Shown here: piece after piece, positions 37,439 through 48,960 of the stretch
How the letters are laid out: the number at the start of each line of letters is the position of its first letter
Numbering within the stretch: the first letter of the stretch is position 1
Assembly (NCBI GenBank): GCA_032158125.1
Contig: JASKOT010000003.1
Location: forward strand, 372,001-436,000
Direction: 5' to 3'
DNA length: 64,000 bases
Origin: Papiliotrema nemorosa
Lineage: Eukaryota > Basidiomycota > Tremellomycetes > Tremellales > Rhynchogastremaceae
Program-made: the position numbers and the translations under genes
The notes under the pieces: generated by a model
The model's database searches: none
What the model was told of the DNA's origin: nothing
The model's input: only the letters and a program-made list of their open reading frames with translations

Positions 37439-38484
37439 CTACCAAGGCGCATCAAACCTCCCGTCATCCACCACGGCAGCTCCACCTTTATCCTTCATGC
37501 CCATCTCTCCACCCATCTTTCTCTTTGCTCGGCTCTTTCTCCCTCCCATGGCTTTATATCCTTCCCTCGCAGCTACCTTTCTCTCCGTCGGGGTCATGGC
37601 TCCTGCCCCTTGATCAGCCCATCTGGCCGCACCTCCCGAACCCATCCCTGCGTACGAGTGCCGTCCGTCGTTCGGTGTAGCGGCACCGCTAGTGTGTAGA
37701 CTATCAATGTCCACTCGATTCGGGTCTATCTCCGGTTCGGCATTTGGATCCGACCGTTTCAGAGTTTGGCGGAAGGCCGTCTTCCACTGTTTCTTTGATT
37801 CTGCCTTGGACCACTGAGGCGTTGTGGAGATAGGCATCGGGGGTGGAGGGAGAGCTGACAATCGAGGGGTTTTATCATATGGGTCAAAGAAATCGGGCGT
37901 ATCGTCACCTGTCTTGCGGACTTTTCCGTTGGCTCCTGGGAGGTCTGACAGCTTGGGTAGGACCAGCGCTCGGTTCTGCAAGAACCAAACTTTTCTTCAG
38001 CATGGTCACCTTTACTCATAAATGGTCTCACCGTAATTAAGAGTAGACGACTTGTGCCACCGTTTGCATACTCGGTCGCACCGCCCCAGTGCTCTTATAT
38101 CCAGCTGCAAGAAGATCCTGACTGCCAAATGAGTAGGCAGCGTTCTCAACTGTTCATTAGCTGGAACATCTCACGCCGCGTCAAGCCCGTGAGAACCGCC
38201 CGACTCACCGGATCCTTCGACCTTGTCCCGCCCAGATTGGACAACCGCTGTCCAAGCTGTAATCCCCTCTGACCCGGTACAGGCGTACCTGGCGCTGTAC
38301 CCTTTCCAACTTTGACCATGATCTCATCATCGTCGTCCTCTTCACCGCTGTCTACCGGTGAACCTCTCGACGAAGGATCCCCCGCGGAAGACGGAGCGCG
38401 CGGCGTATGGGACTGGTCTCGCATTTGTTGCGAGACGTGGAGATTCTGAAGAGCAGTTTGGAGTAAAGATGTAGTGGTGGACAT
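37439..38484 (-). CDS. F-box protein
   Basis: Likely substrate receptor of an SCF ubiquitin ligase. The ATG at 38484 gives MSTTTSLLQTALQNLHVSQQ and a disordered acidic stretch. The F-box (about 38040-38130) reads LPTHLAVRIFLQLDIRALGR, then CDRVCKRWHKSS, the usual Skp1-binding pattern. No WD40 or LRR repeats follow. Instead the C-terminus is polar and ends with a basic segment (TERKVAAREGYKAMGGRKSR, then KRKMGG) and DDGRFDAPW at 37439. Two introns (near 38150 and 37980-38030) join the exons. CAND1, the exchange factor for such receptors, is encoded at 51.6 kb. The substrate is unknown. Confidence 0.75.
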
Positions 38485-38781
38485 GGCGACAAGTGCTCGA
38501 CTCGATACGATGAGAGTGTGCGGAACGCGTTATGTGGAGAGGGATTAACGGTCTAGGCCAGACTGCAGGCGTGATGGTCGGGCTGGTCCTCTTTTGGGAT
38601 GGGTGATACTGTCTCCCTAAATGTGGTCGCTGTGCTTAGTTCTGATGGAACAATGAGTCTCAATAGCCTGTCAGATGTAGGAATCAGAAGCAGCGATGGT
38701 GCTATAAGCTGAGAAGGATCAAATGACTTTGGGCAAGCCGGTCCAACCGTGAGCCGAATTTTGGCCACCCCCCCCCCCGTG

Positions 38782-38789
38782 TGACGTCA
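38782..38789. promoter_or_regulatory. CRE-like palindrome TGACGTCA next to a poly-C run
   Basis: A perfect TGACGTCA lies 298 bp upstream of the F-box start and is directly preceded by an 11-base poly-C run (38768-38778). It is the classic bZIP/ATF site; a bZIP factor is encoded at 41.9-43.1 kb, but a link is speculative. Confidence 0.35.
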
Positions 38790-38930
38790 CGACAATCTGC
38801 CACTTTTCTTCAGACGGTGCTGCTATCCCATGGCGACAGACACAAGCTGCATGGTTTTGTTCACACGACGACTACGCCTGAGGAAATCTCATCCTAAACC
38901 CATCTACAAAGCAGATCCATCTCCACACGC

Positions 38931-40945
38931 TTAAGCGTTGTAAGTGGAAGAAGAGACGTTACCCGATCGAGCGGTCCACTTGACGTGAATGTCTTCTCCA
39001 GCCTTGAGGTGGTCGTTCTCCTGTCCAGGTCGGACTCGGAAGGTGTGGGCTAGAACGTGAGCGGCGTTCGTCAGGACAATACTATAAACTTACCACCGAA
39101 GAAGTCACGTTGAGCCTGGATGAGGTTGGCTGGGAGAGTCTCGGTTCGGTAACCGTCAAAGAAGGACAAGGCGGTGGTGAAGGCCGGGATGGGGATACCC
39201 CAGAGGGTAGATTGAGCAATGACTCGTCGCCATCCAGCTTGGGCACCGGCAATGGCCTTGAGGAAGAAGGGGCTGACGAGCAAGTTCTCGAGTTCGGGGT
39301 TCTCTCGGTAGGCGGCGGTAATGTCGGACAAGAAGACCGACTTGATGATACATCCACCTCGCCACATGGCAGCGATACCGGCGTTGTTGAGGGTCCAGTC
39401 GTTGACCTTGGCGGCCTCTCGCATGAGCATGAATCCTTGAGCGTACGAGATGATCTTGGAAGCGTAAAGAGCTTGTTCGAGGTCATCGATGAATTGTTGC
39501 TTGTCGCCTTGGAAGGCTTCTCGAGCTGGGGCGGCAATGACCTTGGAAGCTCGGATTCGCTCCTCCTTGAGGGAAGAGAGACATCGGGCAAAGACGGCCT
39601 CACCGATGAGGGTGACGGGCATACCCTTGTCGAGGGCGTCAATGGCGGTCCACTTTCCGGTACCCTTTTGTCCAGCGGCATCGAGAATCTTCTCAACCAT
39701 GGGTCGACCGTCAGTGTCGTTGAATCGAAGGATATCTCGGGTGATCTCAATCAAGAAAGAGTTGAGGACACCGTCTTGCCACTGCGGGATGAGTCATGGC
39801 TTTACGGACGGGCATCTGTACCCACCTTGGCAAAGATCTCGGCAATCTCCTTCTCCTCGAGACCAAGACCTCGCTTGAGGATGTCGTAGGCCTCGGCGAT
39901 CAATTGCATGTCTCCGTACTCGATACCGTTGTGGACCATCTTGACGTAGTGGCCCGAACCTATGGTAAGCGCCTATCCTCAGGTCGTACTCGGGACTCAC
40001 CAGTCTGGCCGACCCAGTCACAGCATGGCTCGCCCTCGGCTTGAGCGGCAGTCTTTTGGAAAATCTCCTTGATGTGGGGCCAGGCGGCGTCAGATCCACC
40101 GGGCATGAGGGAAGGACCGTTTCGGGCACCCTCCTCACCACCAGAGACACCGGAACCGACAAACAGGAGACCCTTCTTCTCGAGCTCGTGAGTTCGTCGG
40201 ATGGAGTCAGGGTAGTGCGAGTTTCCACCATCGATGATGATGTCACCCTTCTCGAGGTGGGGCTCGAGTTGAGCAATGAAGTCGTCGACGGCTTGACCGG
40301 CCTTGACGAGGAGGATGATTCGTCGAGGGGTCTTGAGCTTGGAGCAAAGCTCCTCGACCGAGTGAGCACCAACAATGTTGGTTCCTAAAGCATTAGGTAT
40401 TCGCCTTGCTAGTGATTACTACCCACCCTTGGCCTCGTTTTCAAGGAAATGGTCGACCTTGGAGGTTGTTCTGACCTGTCAGTAGGTGGACTACGACGTC
40501 GGCCGAAGAGTGACCTAAGATCCAAACTCACCGGTTGTAAGCGACAACCTTGAATCCCTTGTCGTTCATGTTGAGGATCAAGTTTTGACCCTGGTGATGG
40601 GAACGCCATGAAGGATGCAGAAGAGGTACAGGTAAGGATGCAGATGGGGTACAGAGTGCGAAGAAAAGAAAGACGGATCAGCCCAAACGTGTCACCTTTG
40701 TCAGGCTCGAGGTGAGCTCACCATGACGGCCAAACCGATCAATCCGACATCACCACTGGGTCGTCAGCGTCACATCTCACTGGACACAGAGAGCGAGTAG
40801 ACTGGGCCATGCGCGCTCGACAGTGCTGTCCATCGCTGACAAGGTTCTTTTTTTTTTGTCCGATGACCCGGACGACGCGGCTCATCATAGTGGACTCTAG
40901 CACTCGCCACGATGCAAGACTGGACACTTACAGTTCAGAAGACAT
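38931..40945 (-). CDS. GND1: 6-phosphogluconate dehydrogenase, decarboxylating
   Basis: Converts 6-phosphogluconate + NADP+ to ribulose 5-phosphate + CO2 + NADPH in the oxidative pentose phosphate pathway. The first coding exon is tiny (ATG at 40945, MSSEL) and is followed by a long intron (about 175 nt) to [12 protein letters not shown] second long intron then leads to [20 protein letters not shown]. Together these form the NADP-binding Rossmann motif GLAVMGQN. Further landmarks are [64 protein letters not shown] and [12 protein letters not shown]. The end is SSSTYNA with the stop at 38931. Near-complete identity to the family makes this one of the safest calls. Strong codon bias creates long antisense shadow frames over it, suggesting high expression. 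Confidence 0.97.
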
Positions 40946-41052
40946 TTTGGTATTTGAGTGGAGGTAGTGTTTGTTTTGGGTAAGGAGTGAGAGAAGGGGT
41001 ATGGAAGGTATGAAAGAGAGATGGAAACAAAGTCGAAGAGACGGATGGAATT

Positions 41053-41081
41053 GGGGGAGGGGGGGGGGGGGGGGAGGGGGG
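41053..41081 (+). repeat. Poly-G tract (runs of 5, 16 and 6 G) upstream of GND1
   Basis: Three G runs separated by single A bases, 108-136 bp before the GND1 start codon; on the GND1 coding strand this is poly-C. It could form a quadruplex, and the run length is prone to sequencing error. Confidence 0.8.
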
Positions 41082-41169
41082 AAGGTCGGCCCGTCATTTC
41101 CCAGCCAGCGGTGGAGGGAGACCATCTCAGGGTAAACCCACCTTCGACGACGACAATTCCCACTTCTCC

Positions 41170-41882
41170 CAAAAGCTCGTCATTTTCCTAATTCTCCGTC
41201 TGTGGCACCCACCGCACGTCTGACTGGCACAACACTCTTTATGGGCTCATCAACCATGCATGCGTCCTCCTATGGACCCAGTGTCACCCAGAGCATTGCT
41301 ACTGATCACGGCCCATCCTAGCACTCCCTCGTTGGGGACCTCACATCCGATAACGATCAAGCACCCATAACCGACCGGCGGAAAGGCTTGAGCCGCATCT
41401 CCGGTCCGATGGATCCGATCCTCCGGTGACCACCTCTTGGGTGTAGATTAAGTCCGCGTCTGGCTTTGCGGGAGACATGGGATCTGCAAAATAGTGCCTT
41501 GTTATGTATTATGCAAAAGTCGAGGCCCGAATCGAATAGCTGATAGAGATGCGAGTCGCCGCAAATGCTTGCAGAGGTTTCAAAAAGTCCTAGTGAAGAT
41601 TCGCTTCGACATAAGCTGGTTCACCACAAGGTAACCGCCAGTTGCCGCTATTATAATGAAGGTCAATTGTCGTCGGGAGCGAATCTTGTAGCGAGTTTAC
41701 AAGCGCATCTTGTGCTTATCAAGTGAACATCCAGTCGATGTACCGTTACAAGCGGGTCATGCTTGCCTTTGTATCGGGTGCATTTGAATCGAATTTACAG
41801 GTTAGTGTTCAAACATACAACAATCGCTTTCAATAGCACACCACTCCGTGGATCCAGTACTATCCAGCATCACAGAAGAGGA
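41170..41882. other. Intergenic region between GND1 and the bZIP gene
   Basis: About 700 bp upstream of GND1 and downstream of the bZIP stop. No frame with coding character and no tRNA or repeat is seen. It probably contains the distal GND1 promoter and the bZIP 3' end. Confidence 0.5.
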
Positions 41883-43141
41883 TCAATGCGCGTCAACATC
41901 CATCCCATCGCCCTGTATCTCATCGTTGGCATGAACAACCATATCATGTTGCGTCTCTATATCCCCCGACTGAAGAGGGGTCAGCTCGCTTTCGGCAGAA
42001 ATGGCACCACGACTCACCTCTTGCCAATCTCTAACAGCAGCATCGACCCATCCTCCGATATCCATCAAGTTCCTATCTTCTCTCCCATCGGCACCTGAAG
42101 GCAATTCCTCCGAAGTCGTCGTTGGTGGCATATACGACTTCCTCGCTTCCACTTCCCGCTCGATACTCTCCGTTTGAGACTTGATGTCCTCCCTCTCCTT
42201 TTCCAACGACGCCTTGACCGATTCTAGAGCGGAGGTTTCCGCTTGAAGATAGGACAGATCCGTCAGACGATCCAGGAGCAACAATCGCTTCGTCCACAAT
42301 GATGAGAGATCAACCCCGATATGCTCTTTGAGTTCAGACTCGGCAATCAAGAGCTGCTCTCGATTCGCGCGGAGTTCTTGTTTTAAACGACCGTGATAGA
42401 CCGAGTCGACCTTTAGATCCCCCTGGGGCACAGGAGACGAAACTACAGGGCCGGACGCCGGCTCGTTGGGCGCAGTGCCATTCCGTGCCGCTTGTAAAGC
42501 TGCCAGACGCGCGCGTAGAGCCGTCACTTCTTCCTGTGTCTTGATATTTTCCGCCTCCATCACTTCGCTGGATCTCAGCGGCACACCGAGACTTGATTGA
42601 CAAGTACTGACAGATCTTTCGCCTTGTTATTACGTGACCTCTGCGCAGCTTCTCTATTCTGAGCCCTCTGTCTGTCTTTCCTCTCTTGAGCGGTCAACTG
42701 GAGGTGTTTGTAATGTCCCCGTCGTTTCCTGTTTGAGGGAGGGGGAGGAGGGCCTGCTTCTCCATGATTCGAGGGTCCAGGCGAAGCTTCTTCGACCTGA
42801 TCCAGCTCATGTATAGATACCCGATGATCCTGTTCTACCTCTTCCGTGGGCTCAGGTGTGATGGATGCAATTGGTATCTCGTCCAAAGGGGTTTGAGCAA
42901 ATGCAGCAGAGGGTGGTGATACAGGTGAGGGTACCGTTTGTATCACATCTTCGATAATGTGTGCTGGGAGTTGTTGCGAGCGATTTGCATCGTCCTCTTG
43001 TCTTCCCTCGACGACCTCTGCCTGATGCTCTGACGCATCTTCGACTTGTTCTTCCTGTACGACAGGGAGTGGGGTGACATCTTGCCTGATGGGCGAGGGG
43101 AATTCCTCTGACAAGATGTTGTGATAATCGTCGGCGTTCAT
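41883..43141 (-). CDS. bZIP transcription factor
   Basis: The ATG at 43141 gives MNADDYHNILSEEFPSP and an acidic, Pro-rich N-terminal region that could be an activation domain. The basic region RAQNREAAQRSRNNKAKDL (about residues 160-178) matches N-x-x-A-A-x-x-S-R. A 43-nt intron with a GTCAGT donor (near 42560-42605) joins it in frame to EVMEAENIKTQEEVTALRAR, the start of the zipper and coiled coil. A further helical segment extends to about 42120. A second intron (GTGAGT donor near 42020) leads to the last exon, ending GDGMDVDAH at 41883. The target genes are unknown. It is divergent from the epimerase gene with 227 bp between start codons. Confidence 0.85.
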
Positions 43142-43368
43142 CGTGACGTGGGTGGGACAACAACAATAACAACGACAATCAACGATGACCTGGCATTTTT
43201 CGGCGCAGAGACGGCAACCAGATTAATTACGTAAACAACTGACATCCGGGCCCCACGCCGCTTCTGCCGGTGACGCCCCCTCGATGACCAGGACAAGAAG
43301 GGGTGTTCGAGCATGTTGCATTTCAACAACCACCACCTCACCTAAGTAGACATCAAAAGACAGCCAAA

Positions 43369-44495
43369 ATGGGAGTCGAACAAACAGAAAAGAGCGTAAT
43401 CATCAACACCAAGTCGGTGAGTGTTCACCACAAGGCTCCGCTCACTCAACGCTGACACCCACCAGGGATCCAGCGCCGAGATCTAGTATGTCGAAAGCCA
43501 GAATTTGCCCTCTTGTTGGACTGACGGAGATAGCTACTATGGAGCGACTGTCACCTCTTGGAAAGCGGGAGGAAAGGAACGACTTTTCGTCTCGTCTAAA
43601 TCTGCTCTTGACGGTAGCAAGCCTGCAAGTTGAACTCAAGCCGGCTATGGACATCACAGCTGACGTTCTCAGATTCGAGGTGGTATCCCAGTCGTCTTTG
43701 TATGCCTTTTTTTCTGTTTATGGTCCTAGCTAAACTCCAGCCCATCTTTGGCGCACCTCCCTCCTCTCCACCTGAGTACGCCGCTTTGAAGCAGCACGGT
43801 TACGTTCGATCTCAGACCTGGACTCTTGACAAGGTCATCATGGACCGAGAAGAAGGTGTCTCAGTCCGATTCCTCGCTCCTGCTGCTCCTTCCGAGTTTG
43901 GTCACAAATACAAGCTCGCCTATGTGGTCACGCTTTCGGCTCACGAGTTGTGCACCGATATCCACGTGATCAATGAAGGATCGGACGATTTCATCTTCCA
44001 ATCTCTGCTGCATTCTTACCTCGCTGTGGACGACTCTAGCAAGATTTCTGTGGAGGGTTTCGACAAAGGCACCAAGTACCTGAGCAAGGTTCACGATTTC
44101 AAGGCATTCGAGGCGGATGGAAATCCCGTCAAGGTCGAGGGTCCTCTTGACAGGTGAGACGAGAGATTTGGAAGAATGGAATGCCACTGACACTGCAGCG
44201 TGTACCACAAGGTACCTTCTCAGCAAGTCAAACTGAACTACGGAGATGGAACAGCCCTGCATGTCCGATTTAGAGGGTTCGAGGATACCGTCGTTTGGAA
44301 CCCTACCGAGAGCATCGGCAAGGACATTCACGACATGGAAGATGGCGGATGGGTGAGTGGAAAAGATGACTGTAAAGTGTGTGCTGATGAGTGTAGGAAA
44401 GGTACATTTGCATCGAGCCTGGATATGTTCGAGAGTTCAAAACGCTCAAGCCGGGAGAGGAGTTTTTGGGACAACAAGTATTGAGAATCGATTGA
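43369..44495 (+). CDS. Glucose-6-phosphate 1-epimerase (hexose-6-phosphate mutarotase)
   Basis: Interconverts alpha and beta anomers of hexose 6-phosphates, like yeast YMR099C. The ATG at 43369 gives MGVEQTEKSVIINTK. Spliced exons give YYGATVTSWKAGGKERLFVS, GGIPVVFPIFGAPP, LKQHGYVRSQTW (catalytic His region), DFIFQSLLHSYLAVDD, NPTESIGKDIHDM and EPGYVREFKTLKPGEEF. The stop is at 44493-44495. These are the usual aldose-1-epimerase beta-sandwich landmarks and the length is normal (about 300 residues). Five short introns are present. No secretion signal, so cytosolic. Confidence 0.92.
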
Positions 44496-44785
44496 ATCGT
44501 GGGGCAAAGTATAGAGAGGTCGAGAATGTGATGGCGGGGTGATCACCGTATGCATCAAGTGGACCTATAGTCACGCAACAAGCGTCCATACATGGTGCAC
44601 GGCGCATCACGCTATAGTCACGAAGAGGCAAGAGGCATGGGTGCAGAGTGATCTTCGGCTTCTTCCTGGAACGTTCGAGCGTTTCAGCGTCACGTGGCGG
44701 AATTCCGACGCACCGTTTCCAACTTCAAGACCTGCATGATCTCACCGTCTCTTCCACACCTATTCACTGGTACACTATACACAAG

Positions 44786-45897
44786 ATGGCTATCCACCCA
44801 GAAATCACCTACGCAGAGCGATCATCAGCTACTGAAGCTGAGAAGGTGTGTTTTCGCTCCTTTCACTGGCTGTGGAAGGAATCATCAACGGTAGCAACGG
44901 GGTAGCTGACGTTGGTAGAACATCATCTACTTGACCCTCAATGTCCCAGACTTGAACGAGGACTACAAGTTGGATATCAAGCCTACCGAAATTTCATTCT
45001 CTGGTAAAGCTGGAAAGTGAGCACCTCGGCGTCCCTTGTCTATCGGTGTGTGGTGGGCTGAGGGTAGCGCTTCAAAAGGTATCCCAGAGAAAGAGTACGC
45101 TTTCGACCTCCAACTGTTCGGCGAGATCATCCCCGAGGTGAGTTCCTATCACCCCCTCACCCCGATTTGCCCCTCGCGTGGTCAAAATTCGATGCTATGA
45201 GTCAAGGGATTGCTGACGATGGTAGGAGACCAAAAAGACGTTTACTTCCCGAGCCATCGTCTTGATTCTTCGAAAGAAAGAGGCTCAAGCGGAATACTGG
45301 ACTCGATTGACTAAAGAGAAACCTAACCGAAACTGGATCAAGACTGATTTCTCAAAGGTCAGCCATGGCTCTCGCTCGCCTTGTGTCATGTGGGGTCGGG
45401 AGCTGACAAGTAGTGGGTTGACGAGGACGAGCAGGAGGGTGCCGAGGCGTAAGTCGAGTGGTCTACTGTGTCGTGAATACTGATTTTTACAGTCTTGACG
45501 CGGGTGGAGACGACCCTATGGCCGCTTTGGGCGGAATGGGTGGAATGGGCGGTATGCCCGGTATGGGAGGAATGGGTGGAATGGGAGGCATGGGCGGAGC
45601 AGGCGGAATGGACTTTGTGAGTGATCCGAACCATCTCGTCCAGAAAATTATCTTGTAATTGTACTAATTCAAAGGCCAAGATGATGGAGCAGATGGGAGG
45701 TATGGGCGGTATGGGAGGCATGGGAGGAATGGGAGGTGGAATGCCTGATTTCGGAGAGGATGACGATGAAGGATCAGACGATGAAGAGCCAGCAGCAGAC
45801 GCCGCGGACAAGGGCAAGGCAAAGGAGGCCAGCGTGAGTTGCACCATATCAGGATACTGTACATATGCTAATACACCAGCTCGAGGACGTCGAGTAG
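44786..45897 (+). CDS. SBA1: p23/Sba1 Hsp90 co-chaperone
   Basis: Binds the closed ATP state of Hsp90 and slows ATP hydrolysis. The ATG at 44786 gives MAIHPEITYAERSSATEAEK. The CS domain follows: NIIYLTLNVPDLNEDYKLDI, PTEISFSGKAG and YAFDLQLFGEIIPE. The p23 signature is YWTRLTKEKPNRNWIKTDF, followed by WVDEDEQEGA. The C-terminal tail is an unusually regular Gly-Gly-Met repeat (about 45530-45620 and 45690-45740) interrupted by an intron, then an acidic end SLEDVE stopping at 45897. About six introns of 40-60 nt. Tail repeats of this type occur in other fungal p23 proteins. Confidence 0.93.
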
Positions 45898-46102
45898 ATG
45901 TCGTATTGGACGAAGAGTCGAAAGTTGAGAGTCGAAAAGGTCGACACATATCGACGTCATGATCACATGCATATGTACACACATACATACGATGTGCGCC
46001 GTACAGATCGCTACTCGAGTACCATATCTCTAGTATCGCTCTAAATCGGACGCACTTTTGAATCCTGTACAACTCGGGAGAGGAGGTACGAGTGAGCCCC
46101 GC

Positions 46103-48683
46103 TCATCGACGTCTTCTTCGTTTTGGCACTGCAGCATTCGGAAACAATCTATCCTTTCCTCTGACCTCGTCAATATCCATCTCTTCTTCCAGTAAATGAC
46201 TCAGCACATCCTCATTCTTTGGGTTGATCTTCATCTCTGCCACTTTTCGTTTGTAAAACCAATGCAAGTCGCCCAACGTGACTTCCTTCCCGGCGTCCTC
46301 CGTTGAGACCTTCTTCCTCTTGTTTTCTTGCTGCGCACGGAGACTCTTCCGAGCGGCAATACAAGCTTGTTGACTGATCCGACAATCACGCTCTGTATCG
46401 TACAACTGCTGTTTCGTCCTTGCGTGCGCTCGCCTTTCTTCCTTGAGTTGGTGTTGCAATCGCGCGACAGATTCTGAAAGATCGGAACCTGGAGCTGGGG
46501 ACGGTGAGATATCGGCGTCCTGCAGCCCTTCGTCTTGAGGTGCGGTCGTCGCAGGTGCGTTGGCGAGTCTTCCGCGTTCCTCGATCTTGCCATCACCTGG
46601 CTGGACGTATTCATCATCGCAATCTCCCTTTTCGTCCTCCCAACACTCTTCGCTGTCCTCGATGAGGTCCATGAACTCCCCTAAATCATCGTTATCGTCC
46701 TGCTGAATGTTGTCGTCGCCATCATTGCCGACATTCGTTTGGTCACCAGGCTGCGTCGACGAATTGGAGGATTCCAGGCGAGGAGCACCTTCGCCAGGAG
46801 CCAAATGATCGTCTTGCTTGGTGTCTCCTAGATTCTCCTGACCGCTTTTAGTGGCGATCTGGCCGGGCCGGTCCAGCCAGACATTTACCGTTTGTGAAAA
46901 CGCCTCGATTTTGGCTGCTTTGGCTCTGCATTCCCTCTCCGAATCATCCACCCTTTTCTGGATCTCGGCATTCTTCTTAACCAACGAAGCAGTGTGTCGT
47001 TTGGCCGCCTCGAGATCCCGTATGGATTGTTCCGCCAGCACAGTCTGTTGACGCAGTGACGCTGTCAACGCCGCGATCCGACCTTCCATAACCCTCGTCT
47101 TTTCCTGCTCTGCCGAAACGTCTTTCTTGGCCTGATCACTCTCCCTCTTCGCAGAACGACACATCGCTGTACTCTGTGATGCCTCTACTCTCGCTGCTGT
47201 CCAGTCCGACTTCAATCGGGTGATCTGTGTTCGCGCAGAACCGAGCTCGTCGTCGAGGTCCCGGGCTTTCTTGGCGCAATGTTCCAAATGTTCTACCTCC
47301 TGTCGCAACACTGCATTTTCCCGACTCATCGAATCGTCTTCCAACTGTCGTTTGAGATCTCCAATGATCGCGTCTTTTCGCGCGATAGAAGCTTGTGCCA
47401 ACCTACGATCATCCTCTGCCATTCTCAAATCGCCCTCAAGAAGCCTCAGTTCTTCTTCGGCTTTCTGAAGTTGAACCTCAAGATAGTCTTCTTTGCCATC
47501 CGTAACTCGGTCTCGCATTTCTCTCAAATCTCTGATCGCTCCATCCCTCTCATCTTCCGCCCGCGCAAGACGTCGTTCAAGATTTGCGAGGCTGCTCTTC
47601 AGTTGATTCTCCTTTTCACGAGCTAATTGTCTTCGTCTCGTCTCGAGCCGGATCTCATCTTCCTCGATTGCGGTGAGCGAGCGACTGGGTGTTTCTGACC
47701 GTCTGGTCTGACCGAACAAGAGCGATCTGTCGGGCGCAATCGTATGATCGGGGTGAAGGTCGACCCGAGGGTTGGCCGTATGATTCGGCAAAGCACGCGA
47801 TCGTACCGGTGGCGTCCAGCTATCCACCGATGCGATGCTCGGCGTAGGTCGTCGGGAGGGTATGATTGGTCGTTCGGCAATGATAGGTGAAGCCGAAAGC
47901 GGAGGGGAAGGGAGTGGATTTTCCGCTGGTCCAGCCTGGGCATCAGCGCTACTTCTTCCGACTGGTATGTTCCACACTTACTGCATTGGTAACAGTGTCC
48001 TTCTCGGCTCTTCCGCACCATGGATCAATCACCGCGGACTCTCGAGGACCAAGGATATAAATTTCGCGCGACGTCTTTGTCGCTTGAGTGTCCCTGGGAA
48101 ACCCATTCTTCCTCCACATCTCCCATTGTGATCGACTTGGCGTATTGACCAGAGAAATATTCTTAATAAGTAACGAGGGGTCCGGGAGAAGCTTTCGATG
48201 TCTCCAACATAGTCCACTTGGGAGTTGAAACTGACCCGGCGAATGGTCTACTCGTATTTCAGACCAGAAGCATGTCTCTAGTTTGTATCCTGGATCCTTT
48301 GATTGTAGCAGATCGCAACGCCAGCTCGAATTACTATGATCAGCACTCTCGACGTTGATCACGAGTGATCGTACCCACGCAAAGAGGTAAGCTGGGTATA
48401 TAGCTTGGCCGGGCCTCTCAGCATCAGGAGGCACGCCCTCGAGAATAGCTAAAACCTTGTCTTGTGAGATGCATTGTCGGTCATTAGGTAACGTTATATC
48501 CTTCGCCTGGAAGATAGGACGATTAGGGGCCAAGATATCGATAAAGCCCAAGAGGGACGCAATGTCGGACGTGAAAGCGTAGGGGGCTGGATCATTGGGT
48601 GAAGCAAAAGTCAGCCCCCCGAGTTTCCGTAGAGGATTCCTGGGATTGTGCACTGGGTGCGGCAGAGGTGCTGCGCCGACCAT
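46103..48683 (-). CDS. Large coiled-coil protein of unknown function
   Basis: The ATG at 48683 gives MVGAAPLPHPVHNPRNPLRK; a upstream in-frame codon is GTG. The first exon (to about 47996) encodes about 230 residues with a folded look (SDIASLLGFIDILAPN, YPAYLFAWVRSLVINVES) and no domain I recognise. A 46-nt intron with a GTAAGT donor and CTGATGCCCAG acceptor leads to a Ser/Pro-rich linker. Then about 250 residues of heptad-rich coiled coil follow (RQLAREKENQLKSSLANLER and onward, about 47640-46900), then an acidic stretch and a conserved-looking end (LHWFYKRKVAEMKINPKNED) with a basic RRRRR tail that could be a nuclear signal. The stop is at 46103. It lies directly downstream of RPA43 on the same strand. 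Confidence 0.7.
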
Positions 48684-48960
48684 CACGCGTCTGGTGCTCC
48701 AAGCGGCGCTGTTGAAGAGCGAGTCGCGGTCGAGTCAAGAAATGTTGGGTTGATTGCCAAGGCATCGAGGAGGGATTGATGTGATCAGCCAGCCAACCTG
48801 AAACACCAAAATTGTCAGTTTCAGGGGTAAGGCATCGGGTCCCCAGCGACCATGGTGATCTCCAACCGCTTGCGACCCGGCGGTGACCTGTGTGAGGTTT
48901 CTGCTGGAGCAGCCCAAGACTAGTTGCCAATCGATTATCCGATACATCCATATACATACC

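Noticed and set aside
39110..39889. Long frames on the plus strand (259 codons) and in a second minus frame (222 codons) over GND1
   Set aside because: Shadows created by GND1 codon bias; the GND1 frame itself is almost fully conserved.
48685..48690. ACGCGT at the start of the coiled-coil gene
   Set aside because: It overlaps the coding start region and is a single copy, so it carries no weight as a promoter element.
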